A stretch of DNA of 64,000 nucleotides from Prosopocoilus inquinatus (GCA_036172665.1 CM069870.1:58838212-58902211); one strand, 5' to 3'. Shown: positions 1 through 13,872, counted from the first letter of the stretch. Numbers and translations: made by a program. The notes: generated from the sequence alone by a model not told the origin.

Positions 1-1956
1 CAATTCATGTTTTGAATCATTTATGCAACCCAGCGTTAGTTTTCCTGTTTTTTGTTTTGTCATTCCATTCATTATTATTTTAGCGTTATGCTTCAAGTCT
101 TTTCAGATCGAATTCATTCCAAACATTCACATTCGGAATTGCATATATTACTGCAACAAAATTAGAAATTCATGTTTAATTTATATCATAGAACGGAATT
201 AGAACCAAAAAAGAAACTACCGTAAAATACGAATAAGTCTTTTTAAATTTATGACGAAAAAACGAAACGTTAACTAACGGCAAACTTGCTACCTCTACTA
301 CCAAAGGAATTCAAACAAGAACTCGCTCAAAGATAACTGAAAACACATGTTGAACTGAAGTGAAATCGTATTATCGAGAATAGACTTGAGAAGAAAAAAT
401 GAAAGTGTTAAACGACCGATAATGCACGCAGACAGGATAGAAAGGATATCTCGTTTATTTATCACATCACTGCGCCGCCCTTGTTATCATTAATTATTTA
501 TTATTGATACTTGCACAGAGCAACTTTCACAACGTGATATTCTCGAGATTACAAAACTGCGATCACACGCATTCATGCAACGTGAAAAGCACTCCCTCAA
601 TACATAAATTCCGTTAATTCTAACCACCAGCACTTGATACTCAATAAAAGGATTAGATAATGCCCGTATGCAGCAGTACCGTTTCTATTTGATTGTATAT
701 TATTGGATTCCGCACCCATATCATTACGAACACTTTATATAATCTACTTTTACATTGCGTGTTCTTGCGATTATGAACTAATTATTGCAAGATTTTTGCC
801 GATCAAAGGCAACAACATGAATGCATAGTTTCAGTTCCCATGGCGCCGAAGAATTTGCATGATTGTTCCAATTAAAGCTGTCATAAATCAGTTAAGTTAA
901 ACTGAATGCAAATTGCAAGGTGGAATTTTTCAGGAGTTTGCTTTCAAAAGGTTGTGTGTCCTTCAGCAAGGTAAACTGTAATAAATATATTAATACATTT
1001 TTGAATCGGTGGTTGCGCAAACCAAACACATTCCGATTAATACCGACAGTTTGTTTCCATTAACAAAAAAAAGAAACATTTTATTTTCTTCATTCACGAG
1101 TTTATGTAACTGAAATATTTATTGTAATTAGTTTCAGCGCAATCTACAAACAACATATGCGGAAACGATAACTTAAGAACACATAAAACCCGAGGCAAGG
1201 ATAGAAAGAATCTTGCAAATACTGCAAATTAGATTTGTTTTTGTGGTAACTGGCTAACTACCACTCGGCAGTCATAAAATGAAATTATGCAGAGTTCAAC
1301 TGCCCGGTTTATTATTTATTATGCATGCAAAGCTGTCGCTTTAAATTTCCATCTATGACATCACCGGTGATTCAACAAAGGAAAAAGTAATTAAGTGACT
1401 TTGTGCTACGTTCATTGAATGTCAAACTATCAATTAACAGTAAACGAAGTGAAAATAAAATATGAGGGAATAACAGAGAAGGCCATATATCACAAAAATT
1501 CCAACGGAATAAAAATCAAACCCCAGGCTCAGAAGTGATCGGCAATTAATGTTTAATGCTAATTGGAAAATGCCAGAGATACAACACGTTATATTATAAA
1601 ATAAAAGATAAGTATATTCTACTTTTATTGATAGACGGAATTATACAGATTGATGCAAGTAATGTAACTTAAAACGACAAAACAAATCAAAGTTGATTCC
1701 AATCATTACTAACTAGTTACTGTTTGAATAAAATGAAAAAGGAATACAAATAACTGACTAATAGGAGAAAATGTAAGGGAAGTAATAATATACTTAGTGT
1801 AAATAAACAATAAATAAATATAAAGAAAAGTGAGTTGTAGTTGTGTATTTATTTAGAAAATTTAGAATTTAAGAAAGTTTATGCATTTTCAATATATCTG
1901 TAAAGCACGAGCATGTTTGTTTAATATCCATCCGGGGGTGGATTTTATATTCACAG
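1..1956. other. AT-rich non-coding stretch
   Basis: No open frame with protein-like composition, no repeat array and no inverted repeat noticed. Probably intron or intergenic. Confidence 0.5.
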
Positions 1957-2093
1957 GTGAATGTGATGGTTAATGCATGCGAAGATAAAAAATCAACGTG
2001 CGAGGATGGCTTCTACAGTGTCCAGAATCATTGTGAGGGAGCTGCAGCTTCCAGATTCGCCGCTGGAGTGAGCGAGGCCGGAAAACGGACCCG
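1957..2093 (+). CDS. Candidate exon of an unidentified plus-strand gene
   Basis: 137 nt between a TTCACAG acceptor and a near-perfect GGTAAGTA donor. Only one frame is open throughout: VNVMVNACEDKKSTCEDGFY then SVQNHCEGAAASRFAAGVSE and AGKRTR. Base composition is richer in G+C than the neighbourhood. An ATG inside (MVNACEDKK) could make it a first coding exon. The product is not recognised. Confidence 0.4.
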
Positions 2094-2197
2094 GTAAGTA
2101 ATATTATTGAATAGATACGTAAATGATTACTTGTGACTTGCATGACCCTTATCGAATTGGTTATGGGACGCCCGGATGTTAAGACGTTTACCCTCAG

Positions 2198-2261
2198 CGC
2201 CAGTTGCAGTCAGGGAAAGGAGAAAGAAAGAAATAATTCAAAGATTGAGAAACTTAACTAA
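2198..2261 (+). CDS. Possible terminal coding segment following the 1957-2093 exon
   Basis: Two in-frame CAG acceptors (exon start 2198 or 2210) would continue the reading frame of the preceding exon across a 104- or 116-nt intron, ending in a basic tail (QGKEKERNNSKIEKLN) and TAA at 2259-2261. A strong donor (AAGGTGAGT) directly follows the stop, so this may instead be an internal or untranslated exon. Confidence 0.25.
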
Positions 2262-2263
2262 GG

Positions 2264-4889
2264 TGAGTGAACGTTTATTGTAACTCAGTATCTTGATACT
2301 GTTTATCAATAATACTTAAACAAAACAAAACTCTAGTCAACAATTGGCAAAAAAATTTCCGCCACAATTCAAAATTGAACTCGAGTCTCCTAGTAACTTG
2401 CCAAGTTCTTTAACCAAGTTAGAATACCTAGTAGCATGCTACCAGAAGACTAAAATTAAATATTCGATTATAATGGACTCTTTTCTGCAATTTTCACTAA
2501 GTATTCACGTGATCACAATATCACATTTCCTTCACTATATATATATTATATACTCGTAGTGTGATGTATTTATTCAATTCAGAGACATTTTACAGCGTGT
2601 AAGATATTATTTCTTAACGCATAAAAGATACACAATTATATACCTAGTTATAGAGATGTTTACATAAGCAATAAAATAATAAAACAGCGGGTATCTCTCT
2701 GTTTACACAAAAAAAAAGATTCATGTAAAAATGAAAAAGACTTAAAACAAGAAGTGAGCAAACGTTTTCAAGTGGAAATTAAACATACTATATTTAGGTG
2801 TAGGTCATCATCGAATTGTTCTCATCTTAACTCATTTACGTTTCGGGCTGAAAGTTTCCATTCCATTTCAAGGATATTCTACTCGACGAAAACAAAATAA
2901 TAAAATGACAAAAACTTTGATGTATTGGCTATGATTAATAACTTTTTTAATAAACATCCGATTATTTTTAGTAACAAAAAAGTCATCGTTAACGAGTTTA
3001 TTTAATGAATCGCGACGTTAAGAGAAAAGTTAAAAAGTGAAAAAACTGCGTTCTAGATAGATTAAAAGGTTTTGCTTCGAACTGAACAGTGCTAATTAAT
3101 TAATTAAGCGGATTTAAAAAATGAAATAAAAAACTGATTTCAATTTTGAAATTGTGTCGTTTGTAGTTTTATATTTTTGCCTTACTTGAACTAATAAGCC
3201 AGAAAGTTGCCGTTATCTCGTAATTTGAGTCTTGCATAAATTCAAAATACATAAATTTAAAGTTATAATCCGCCTCAAGGCCAATCCTACGTGAGATACT
3301 GAAAAATAAGCAATCTTATGACTAGTTTACATTATCCGATTTTGCATTCGATTTTCCAACCAATGTTCTAGAATGTGTTCTTAGATACAAAAAGGTTGGG
3401 GACTGCTCAACTAAAGTATCTGCAAGAAAACTGCTGCAATCCTAATGCAGAAAAGTATGTCGCAAAACTCCTCACAGTTCAGAATGACTACGGGATTTAC
3501 TATAAAAAAAATATAATAAAAGATATAATTACTCTTTTGAATAACTAAATTAGGATTATAATTAAGATGATGCAAAAAATTACCTCTATAAAGAAAGTGG
3601 AACAAAATCAATGTATTCTAAATAACGTCAAAGAATTGTCATGCCCGAAGAGAATTTATTCTGTTTCTTAATACTTTTTAGATTACCTATCATACAATTG
3701 TTAAACTCCGTGTACGTTTAGTAGACACCTTTAGCTTCTTCTTACATAGTTTAGTTTCATATAAATTTTTATTTAATAACGTTGTATTATATAGTGTTCC
3801 ATTAAAAAATAAATAAATTTAGTTTTTATTTTATTTTTATTTTGAAACTTTGAATTAGTCCCTTTAAATTTTGAATTAAGCATTTGTTCCTAAAATAAAA
3901 AATAAAAGAGTTAAAGGGGGTAGGAATTCTCATGCAGTCACCCTGTACATCACATGATTATTTTTTACATGAAATCAGTTTCATTTGAATTTCATATTTA
4001 ATGTAAGTTTGCTTTCGTTAAAGTCAATTATTCTTTATTTTAAAAATGTTTATTGTTATGTATTGTTAACATTCAACTTTTTTTTTCATTTTAAACATAT
4101 TCTTTCTTGCACTTTTCTCAGAAAAGCGGTAACTGTTCATATCTTGCAAACGTTTAACTCAGGTATCGGATGTCGACCCCCTGGGTGATCGATGAAGACT
4201 TGATCGATGAACCTCTAGTGCTCGGCTGGGAACGAAGAACCTCTAGGGGGTTAGATATTCTTATCTAATGCACGCCTATTTGAATAGTTTATTTAAAAAT
4301 AGTATAAGATTTACGAAAAATATTAAATAAATTTGAATTAAACATTGTACAATGAGAAAACATAGAAAACGGGACACATTTAATTATACAGTGTGGAAAA
4401 AAAATGTCAAATAATAGCTATAACATTTTTATTTGAAAATTTATAAAAAAAAATTTTTAATGTAAAGGTTATTTGGTTTATTGGTGGGCATGTTGTGACC
4501 TTTACAGTTTGTTTCTATCTTTTTCTGTTCTGTCACTATGGCAACCAACTTTTTTTTTTAAATGGTACCTATAACTATTTTTACCAAGTTTGAAACATGC
4601 ATATTTTCCCCGATTCAGTCTTAATTAATTAAATTAAATTAAAAAAAAATATTCAGTAATTGCACAATTATCATTTTTTGGTCAAGCAAGATCCTTGCAT
4701 TTGTCACCCCTGAATTTTTCGTTAAGAAATTCCATAGCATTCTTGTTTAAAATCGTAACGACTGAATCATAATAAATATTTTTTTTGCTGATTTTAATTT
4801 TTTTTATTTAAAATTACATTACTGAATTGAGGAAAAAACGCTTATTTTCAAAATCGGTAAAAATTATTATAGGTATCATTTAAGAAACC
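2264..4889. other. AT-rich non-coding stretch
   Basis: Only short chance frames. AATAAA motifs near 2671 could serve the candidate plus-strand exons at 2 kb. Around 4180-4250 a GATCGATGAA motif and an AACCTCTAG motif each occur twice. Nothing else recognised. Confidence 0.45.
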
Positions 4890-5420
4890 AACCTTGGTTA
4901 CCATAGCAACAACACAAAAAAAAACAGGAAGAAATCATGTGTGTCAAAACGTGGGTAGGAATACATCAAGGAACTTTTGTACTTTTTCATATTTTTTTCA
5001 TAATTTGTCAAATAAAAAAGTTACAGCTATTATACAAATCGATGAAATCAAAATTAAAAATAAAACCTCAAATCGAATATAAGGAAAAGCAAAGCTCGAA
5101 AGCTCAATTAATTACATTAAAAATCGAATTAAATAAAGTCAAATAAAAAATAGAATAAAAAAAACAAAAGCCGATCGGTAACGAAAATGAAAAAAATGTC
5201 AAATCGAATTAAGAATTTTAAAGAATATCAAAGTTTGAACAAGAGAAGAAACCAAAGGTAATCAAACTGATAATTCAAATATAAAATAAAGTCGAATCAA
5301 AAAGATAAAAGACGATCGGTTTGTAATTAAGAAAAAAAAATGAAATTTGAATGGGGGTCGATTAAAATTTGTATTTTTTTGTAAGAGCTCGATGCTTGAA
5401 AACGGGAACCCCTTGCCCTT
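4890..5420 (-). mobile_element. Dispersed element of the 30.3-kb family (minus copy)
   Basis: On the minus strand it begins AAGGGGTTCCC, AAGCATCGAGCTCTTACAAA and AATCGACCCCC, matching 30265 onward, followed by the same low-complexity A/T blocks with CCGATCG. The short open frames here are low-complexity chance. Confidence 0.5.
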
Positions 5421-6299
5421 AGGGGAACCACCAAATGCGTTAATTATTTTGTTATGTCAATTTTTGTGTCTGGCAATCTTTTAACAGATTCACTGCCAAT
5501 ATGAGTACAACCTATTAGACATTTAGGGGAACCACCAAATACAGTTTGATGTTACCAACAACGCATCAGGTTTTTCATTTGGTTTAATAAACCTGGAGAC
5601 AGTTTAGAGAGCAAGAACTAAATGTTTTCTTCATTTGTATATAGTTTTTTTTTTTCGTATTTGCCCCAGATGTTAAATCGTTGATTGAAACAAACGACTT
5701 TCATAATCCAGACAATATTTATATTAACGAGGCAAGGACGAAAAAAATTTAACAAAAAAAACAAAACACAGGACCAAGAAGTAAAGGTATATTTTTTCAG
5801 TTGCATTAAGAAAATTATAGGAAAGCTGCAACAGTCACCGTTAACTTTTTAATTTATTTTTACAGTAATGTGTTGGATTTGTTTCTGACAACTACTTAAT
5901 TAAAAGAAAAGGTTACATGTTGCAGCTGTTATCTATCGATTTAAAGAATGCGACTTTAAAATAAAGAATTCTGCATTGCCCTGAGGTTTTATCTCTTTTC
6001 AAATACAAACATGAGAAGTATTTAGAGGTTCGTTTTCATTTAGTTTAGGAAGAATTTCCTATTTTTAAATAAATGTTATTAATGTAAGAACGAAAAAAAA
6101 ATTAAATCAAAATAATCTTTGAAGAATAAATTAAACATTTACTTAAATTCTTTGAGTTGGTATTCCACTTGTTTAGTACCTTTGTTTTCCAAAGGTAAAA
6201 AAATAAAATAGATATTGCAAATTATTTTCTTAATTATAATCACTAGTGTCTATTTTTTATTTACAACTAACCTCGTAACAAATTGCGATACATATGGTG
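5421..6299. other. AT-rich non-coding stretch
   Basis: AGGGGAACCACCAAAT occurs twice (5419 and 5525). No gene seen. Confidence 0.4.
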
Positions 6300-6900
6300 G
6301 CGGTATATATAGATTGAGCCAGCACCTCCGAATAAAAGTTAAGAATAACTCATTGACATCAGTGTTAGTTACCTAACCCGAACCTGCGAACTCCGACCAT
6401 AAATAACACCACAAACTAATCAGCATTCATCTGCAGCGCCTTCAAAAATTAAAATTACTCCCGACACTTGCACCTAACAGGAAGCGACTACGATCGACCG
6501 CGGCAGGACACCGGACGTGAAGGAGTCATCATCATCACTGCAACTACAACTACGTGAAAAACGTCGCCGTACGAACGACGCGCTGCGAGAAAGGGCTTTC
6601 ACAATCCCGGCCACGTCTTTCTGTCATTGCCTCGTTTAACATTTTATCAACGTCCTTCCGCAAGAAGTAAATTAACCCAGCGAGCTTGATTGATTTCAGA
6701 AGATCTTTTTGGGCGGTGCACCATTCCATTCAAGGCGAAAAAGACTTTCACTTGGACGCATTGAAAAAAAAGGGGCCATCGACACCGGCCGGATGAAGAT
6801 CAATCTACCCACCAGCCGAATTTCGAAATTAATTAATTAAGCCCGGCCAGGCACGTGTATGAGAAGAAAACAACAAACGCGAGTGCGTTCGTTTACCTTT
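6300..6900 (+). promoter_or_regulatory. GC-rich promoter-like island with a TATA element
   Basis: TATATATA at 6304-6311 is followed from about 6480 by some 380 bp of CpG-containing, GC-rich sequence (several CGACG runs, a CACGTG E-box near 6853 and a TAATTAATTAA stretch near 6829). The change from AT-rich flanks suggests a promoter or 5' untranslated exon. No coding exon or initiator at the proper distance was found, so strand and start site are guesses. Confidence 0.3.
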
Positions 6901-7206
6901 TAAGCGGGTCGAAACACGGTTTTCTACTTAGGAAGAATAAATTTATTGCATCTTAATAAGTCGATTACGAAAGACCTACCTGGTTATAAGCATCCGTTAT
7001 GCATGAGCTTTCCAGCGATGCACTCAATAAGCTGTCAGAAGACAACATGTTAAGAAGTTACATCGTCATTCGTAGACTGAAAATATGTACATACTAATTA
7101 AAAAAAAAAAGGAAATAGTAAGAGTAAATTCAAAGCGAGACTTAAATACAGATTACGGTAAATCTATTTCATTACTACTTCTGTTCTTCGACTTGCAAGA
7201 CTTCGA

Positions 7207-7284
7207 ATACAAATATATTTGACCCTTGGCTTATACAAATACATTTGACCCTTGGTTGATACAAATACATTTGACCCTTGGTTT
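7207..7284 (+). repeat. 26-bp tandem repeat, three copies
   Basis: Units beginning ATACAAATA and containing ATTTGACCCTTGG start at 7207, 7233 and 7259, differing at a few positions. Non-coding. Confidence 0.85.
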
Positions 7285-7431
7285 AATTCGGTAAAACATG
7301 AAAGATTGAAATTTTTGTAGATACTAAGCATTTAAAAATAAAGCCAAGTGCATTAAAGTAAGCAAAATAATAATAAACAGTTATTAAACAGACTGAAAGG
7401 AAAGAAAAGATATTGAAAGAATTATGAAAAC

Positions 7432-7562
7432 TCATAATAATGCCGCTTTTGAATACATTATGAGGTCTATAAAACACTAGTGGAATTATGAACCCATAAT
7501 TAAACTTATATTCAAAATCGGCATTATTATGACTTCATAATAAACAGGTGTCGGATAAAACT
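7432..7562. mobile_element. Palindromic MITE, family member 1 (left arm truncated)
   Basis: Contains ATTATGAGGTCTATAAAACA and TCGGCATTATTATGACTTCA, shared nearly base for base with 44978-45138. Inner arms are inverted (TTTTGAA versus TTCAAAA). Confidence 0.7.
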
Positions 7563-8534
7563 AAGTATTACACTCGTGACTTATTATTATCATATTTGCC
7601 TTATAAGATCCTTGTTTAATAAATAGCTATAAAACTGGAGTAAACTGGAAAGGGTTTTCAGAAATAAGAACAGATTTGTGACAAGGTAACTTAAGAGTTA
7701 GGAATCATACTCAATCAAATCGAATATAAAACTAAAAACTGACGACAATTAGGTCTATTCTGTAAGCATTTAATATTGATATTACGCTTCTTACGATTAA
7801 TATGTAACAATCAATAACAATTGATTTCCTAAAAATTGTACTCTCTTCAATTGATTGTTACGGCATATTGAAGTCTGACTGGTGGGTTTCTGTGGTTGCT
7901 ATAGTTACATATCAATTCATTTGTCTTCAATTATTATTAGATATCAATTGATATGAATTGCTGCTTACAGAACACACATGAATATCTACTTCTGATATCT
8001 CGAACATACATTGTTTTACAATTTAACATCACTCTCACATTCATACTCATACTATTTTATTAGTGGTAGCTTGTTAGAGAGTGAATGGTTTTAAGTGTTT
8101 ACTCAATGTCATACAAACCATGACCAGTGAATTAAAATTATGTTACGAAATCTTGTACATTTATTTTACATATCCACACACTGATTGTATATGATTGTAA
8201 ATGATTTGCTCAAGGCAAACTATACTACCAGCATCAAAAACCTAACACTAGAAAAAGAATCTCTTATCACATGTAAATCACAATGCATATTCAAGGACGG
8301 TACCTAGTACAGAAGGTTCACTCCAATATTTCAATTATAACCATAGTCTCACAAATTTAATTCCGTTTTTATTGGTATGACATGGGCAGAGGGTATCGCG
8401 ATCAACGATCGGAAGACAGTAACGCGTTCTTAAATTATTTGTGAGAGACAGTGGATAATCAATTCATGACTGTTTTGCCATTTCTCTCTTACATCAGCAA
8501 GCAAGTAATTAGAAACCCTTAAACAAACATATAT

Positions 8535-8717
8535 GGCCAGTTGCACCAATGTTTTAAGCAAAGCTTAAATTTAAGTCGTGTATAGAATATGACATTTTGG
8601 GCAAATTCAATAAATTATCACACACATTCTAATTGACACTTAAATGTGTCAAGTAGGTGTCTGTCAGAATGTGATTAACATTATACTCACCAAACATAAA
8701 TATTGGTGTAACCGGGC
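8535..8717. mobile_element. Short inverted-repeat element (MITE)
   Basis: Ends GGCCAGTTGCACCAAT and, inverted, GCCCGGTTACACCAAT. About 183 bp, AT-rich inside, no coding. Confidence 0.65.
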
Positions 8718-9252
8718 ATAAGTGCTGAATATTTTCAAAAAACGAAGATCTGAACACAACTAATGCTGTCCGCTCTTTTGGTTAGACAGTATTCACATAC
8801 TTCACGGTTGAAAATAAAAGAAAACAAACGTTTCTTGCAATAAGCATACAAGAAGTGAAAAAAAAAAACATTAAATTATTTTCTATAAAAACCGGCATTC
8901 AATAATTTTTTTTGTAATATAAAAACACTTTTGAAATGAAAATAATACCATACTATGATACTTCAGATGAAATAGTTTGCCCATATGCATTATAATGTGA
9001 GTAAGGATTTCAAGTAGACACTTTCACGAAGCAAGTAACAACGACAAAACTTTTAAAAAATATGGGAGTATTATAATAAAATAAAAAATAAAACAAAAAA
9101 ATAATGAAATAAAAAAAATGCTATTATAAAAGAAGTGGAACGTACAAAGGTTAATGAATGCAAATATAAGATATAAATACGCCAAACAAATGAATACAAA
9201 AATTCAGCAAATACAAAATGAAAAAGAACTTGAGCAGACTTAGTATAATATA

Positions 9253-9855
9253 CTGGGTGTCTCATAACCTACGGAGGAGATTAAAAGGGTAGCTAGGAGA
9301 GATCAAATTAAAGATTTTTTCTTAATAAATTTTTGGAAAAAAAGCAATAACTAAAAAGTTACAAGAGTTTAAAGTAAAATTATTTAAGAAGCAAGAGTTA
9401 CTCCCTGTAGTAATATTTTACGTTTTAAATTCAAATTTGAGACATTTATGAATTAACTGAACACTACTTTACAATAAACAACTATTTTTAAAAATGTAGT
9501 CACATTAAAGTAATGGCCATTTCATTTTTTCTTTTAATACCCAAAAACGGGTTTTCATCTCGTTGTGCACCGCCTACTAATTAAAAGCAAAACTAGGAAA
9601 CAGATTAACATGGATATTTTATGAATGGTGGGTTTGATAAATTTAGAGTTTATTTCATAATAAAGTTGCAATTTGTGAAATAATTTTTATTAATTAAGAA
9701 GCTATAGGTGTAAATTAAAGAAGAAATTAAGAAAGTTCAACTGCTGCAACTTTCTTATTATTGGATTTTGGTCAAAAGGGAATTAAGAAAAAAGCTTTAT
9801 TTTGATGTCCTACAGCTGCCTTTTCAATCTCCTCCGTACGTTGTGAGACACCCAG
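9253..9855. mobile_element. Non-autonomous mariner-like element with TA target duplication
   Basis: Terminal inverted repeats of about 32 bp begin CTGGGTGTCTCA and contain ACGGAGGAGATT at both ends. TA dinucleotides flank the element (9251-9252 and 9856-9857). The 603-bp interior has no transposase frame, so it would depend on a related active copy elsewhere. Confidence 0.75.
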
Positions 9856-10149
9856 TATAAAAAACTGCATGAGATGTATAACAAACGAGCAAATAGGAAC
9901 AATGCAAAAGAAAAAGAAAAGCCGTAGTGGAATAAAGAGTGTGAAGCGATGGTAATCGAAGAATAAAGTCAGAAAAAATGCCTGAAATCTCATAACCAGA
10001 GAGATAAAGAAAAGTACATAAAAAATAGAAAAGAAAGCAAACACAAAATAAAAGCGATTGGAGGAGTGGACAGATAAAGTGAAAGAAATTGACATAGAAG
10101 GAAAGGGAAGAAACTAAAGAAATTTTACCAAATAATAAACATCCACACT

Positions 10150-11240
10150 AGATAAAATATGCAGTGTTAAAAACAAACAAGGAAAGGCAGCAGCAGAAAT
10201 TGAAGAAGAATTAAAAAAGATATGGTGAGAACATTTTAAAGAAATTTTATTATAAGATCAAGATGAACAAGGAATCAACACCATGTGACGGAGATGATGA
10301 AGTACTGAAACCAACGAAAGACGACATGTTGATTGTTGACGAGGTTTTGAACATAATTAAGAACTAATAAAAATCACAATGAAAGAGACAACAATAAAGT
10401 TCGACCACTGCAGAAGAGAATTTAAAATTTACAGAGGAGTAAGGCAAGGCGCAGGCAGTGTGCTGTCAGCTAAATTATTTAACTTGGCTCTAGAATATAT
10501 TATCAGAAAAATAAATAAAATAGGAAGGATAAGAAATACAGGTGGACAAATAATAGCTTACGCAGAGGATATAGTTATTATAACCAAGCAAATAAAAATC
10601 ATATAACAAATATATTACAGAGATAAATATGGGACTAAAAATTAACACCTTAAAAACCAAATTTATGAGATAGTTAAAAATTTAAATATCTAAATGTAAC
10701 CGTCATTAACTGAGAAAAAAAATAAAAGAAAAAATACAAACATCAAGCAAAGCTTTCTATGCGAACAAGAAAGTGTTGAAAAGTAGATACATCTCGAAGA
10801 AACCAGAAATAAAAACGTGTATGTGTTTACAAAATGTATGACCTTGACGTTGAAAGAGGAAAAGATATCATTAATACAATAAAGAAAAATAATAAGAGCA
10901 ATATTAGGACCAGTAAAATTAATCGAAAATGACTACAGCAGAAGGACAAGCGCTGAGATCTTAAAAGAACTCGGTGGAGAAGATATTGTCAAATGTATAA
11001 AGAATTCGATGGTTGGGTCGTGTACCGAATATATCAAATAAAATCGGACACCGGCGTACATTTACTAACGGAATGGGAACCTGAATGGAAGGGAGCTCGT
11101 GGAAGATTCAGTGGAAAAGGCATGATGAAGTAGAAAAACATTTTAAAAGAGCAGGAGTGACAATGTGGAGAGGATTAATACTGAACAGGGAAAAATGGAA
11201 AAAAGTGGTAAAAAACACATGGAAACCTTAACAACTCTCA
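10150..11240 (+). pseudogene. Degenerate non-LTR retrotransposon (LINE) reverse transcriptase relic
   Basis: Frame 10379-10606 keeps reverse-transcriptase blocks: YRGVRQGAGSVLSAKLFNLA (family form GVRQGxxxSPxLFNL) and the catalytic YAEDIVII box (normally YADD, here Asp to Glu at the first Asp). Shortly after comes GLKINTLKTKFM, the GLKINxxKTK motif. Further down, frameshifted pieces resemble the LINE C-terminal region (IRAILGP, WLGRV-like, WKKVVKNTW). Many stops; inactive. Confidence 0.8.
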
Positions 11241-13872
11241 ATTAGATCCAGAATGGGACTAATCTACAAAGAAGGGTTAAGGAAGCTTCACGGAAGCGGC
11301 GTGCCTTATTATATACTACTTAAAATACTTCGTAGAAATGTGCTTTCAGACTGTAGAGCCATTTAGACAAACAAAAACGCAGAATGTTTGGAAAGGAGTT
11401 CTGGGAAAGGTCCATATTGGTAACAAAAAGGTACATTAAGAAAAAGGCTTGCGCGAATATTTCGAATGAGGTCTTACCGGAAGCACCTGAAATTTCTTCC
11501 AATTCCCAAAACATTTTTAGCTAGTTCTATTCATCGTTCATGGTTTGCATTTGTCACAAAATCACCATGGCTACGCTCTGTTGTTCATAGAAAGAACCGG
11601 AAATGATCCACCGGAATTTTGATTTTTGCAATGTAGAAAGTCTACGTTTATCTGACCTATCAAATTAAATTCTAAAAACATTCCGCTCCAAGGATGAAAG
11701 TAGTTTTTAGTTAAAAAAAAAATGTTACATTTTATGTCTTTGATTTGTTTTTAATATCTGCGAGAACGACGGTTAAACTCTCAAAGAAAAGTTATAGCTT
11801 AAATATCATAGCGATAGCAAGATTTCTCATCACGATACGTTTTAAAATTCATCAAACGATTAAATTGTTCAAAAAAACATATGGAAATCTGAATCTTAGA
11901 ACTATTCTTGTAAGCTTAAGAAAAATCCCTTGCTGTTTACAACTACATTCAAGTAATAAAAATAAGTCTCCTAATTAAAATAAAATTAATTTGCACAAAC
12001 ATTGGTTAAGTGGTGATAAAAATATTTTTTCTGTGGTATTTAACCTCGTACTCGTAACGTGTTATTGTTAGCCTTGTTAATGCTCAATAGTACAGGTAAA
12101 TTATAATTTTACAACTTATTTAACTTCATTATGTTATCAACAATGCATCAAGATAATTCATAAGAGTCTTCATATAATTCCTTTTTTTTTTGTTTTGGTA
12201 TTTTTATCAATTTTTGGTACTTTGTCTATATTTTTACGTAAGAAGTTTTATAATAAATGAGAAAAACTTCTTCCATTACTTTTAGTTTTTTTCTAAAGTC
12301 ACGTGTTTAATAAAATTAAGTATTGTGCAGTGCGGTGTGAATTTTCATAAAATCTATGTTTGTAAAATAAATTATGTTGTACACCTCGGCATTGTAAAAC
12401 GAGGGTTTCTATAAAAAAAGCAGGGACTAAAAAGTAAACTGCAAAGTACAATAAAAACCACCTTACAAAAATGGAAATCAAAACATAAAAAATTTTTGGA
12501 CACCTTAATTATGTAATTTTGTTAAACAGAATTCAAAAATCTTAATTAGTTCTAAGTTATTAGTTTAGCCTTCAATATTTTAATGCACCTATCATTTTTA
12601 TGTGGAAAACTTTGATACTTCATTAATTTCAGTCACAATAATTTATTAAATTTTAAATAAACCTTTTATAAATAACAAAAAAATTCTTAAAATTTTGTTT
12701 TTAAATTTCACTTTTACCAAGTCTTTGATTCTAATTTTTTATTTAAATTTCAAGCACATAATAATCACATTAATTCGACCGCCACATACACACTATTTTT
12801 GTTTTTAATTTTCCATTTATTCTTAAAAATCTAATCCAAGCTATTTACCAATCATAACTTTCCGAAACTCCAAAATGGGAAATATACCACTTTCATTCAC
12901 TTTTCCATCAAATTCCCGCACTACAATGAGATCTTACGTCCATACTTGCAAAGTGCGAAGTTTCTTTTTGGTCTACCTACTCAGTTTTTGCGCCAAAATT
13001 TCTGCGTTCCGTAATACCAACACAACGTAATTTTCGTTATTTTTCAATCACGTATTTTTCTGAAACGCAAACAAATACAAAATCAAAGTGTAACGACCTT
13101 TTTGACCTTCATCAATATAAGACCACGGAAGTTTAATTAATTTTTTTTCTCCAACGTCCAGAAAGAATACTTTGGTTTTCATATCTCCTTGAAATTATTT
13201 AGAGCCTCTGTGGGAAACACCTAAGCTCCTCAGAATCTTTTAATTAATTATGTACATCATAAATAAAATCTGAGGCAACATGAGAACGCTAATCAATTTA
13301 GCTTAAAAAAAATTTTGTTAAGCAAATTGCCCATTTCCTCAACAACGTGGGATCGTGACCGCCTGTGATGAGAGGAACTTTTCTTCAGATCACATAATTT
13401 ACTGTGCGATTTCAATTTAAATACAATGCGATTACCTGTCGCTGGTGTAATTTACGCTTCGCTACTCATGCAGCAGCAAATCTTAAATCATACGGAACAT
13501 GATTGAGTAACATGATCGTAAACCTACATTCGCATTTTTATGACCTAGAACCAGAAGTTGCCGGCTACGTATGTATGCGCGAAATGATCATTTTTCCGTA
13601 AACCAAGCGTGAATTATGTGTGTGATAGTTTACACACGCCGAAAGAAAACGCACAATTTTAAGCGTGACCTCAAAATCCCTGAATTAGAACACGTTCTAT
13701 GTTGACGTCTTTCGAAAAGTCTGTGCTGAGAAGCGCCTATTACTTCATTAATAAAAATAGTTCGGTTAAAAAAGCAGTCATGGCTTATCGGTGGATTAGG
13801 AAATAAACTGCATGTCATCTTTAAAGAGATTTAATGTCGCATACAACTTATCTATTAAATAAAATTGGAAGA
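11241..13872. other. AT-rich non-coding stretch
   Basis: No gene recognised. 13340-13640 is somewhat less AT-rich, with balanced composition that could mark a regulatory element, but nothing specific supports this. Confidence 0.4.

Noticed and set aside
9772..10095. 107-codon minus-strand open frame
   Set aside because: Phe/Leu-rich translation of A-rich low-complexity DNA, partly inside the mariner-like element.
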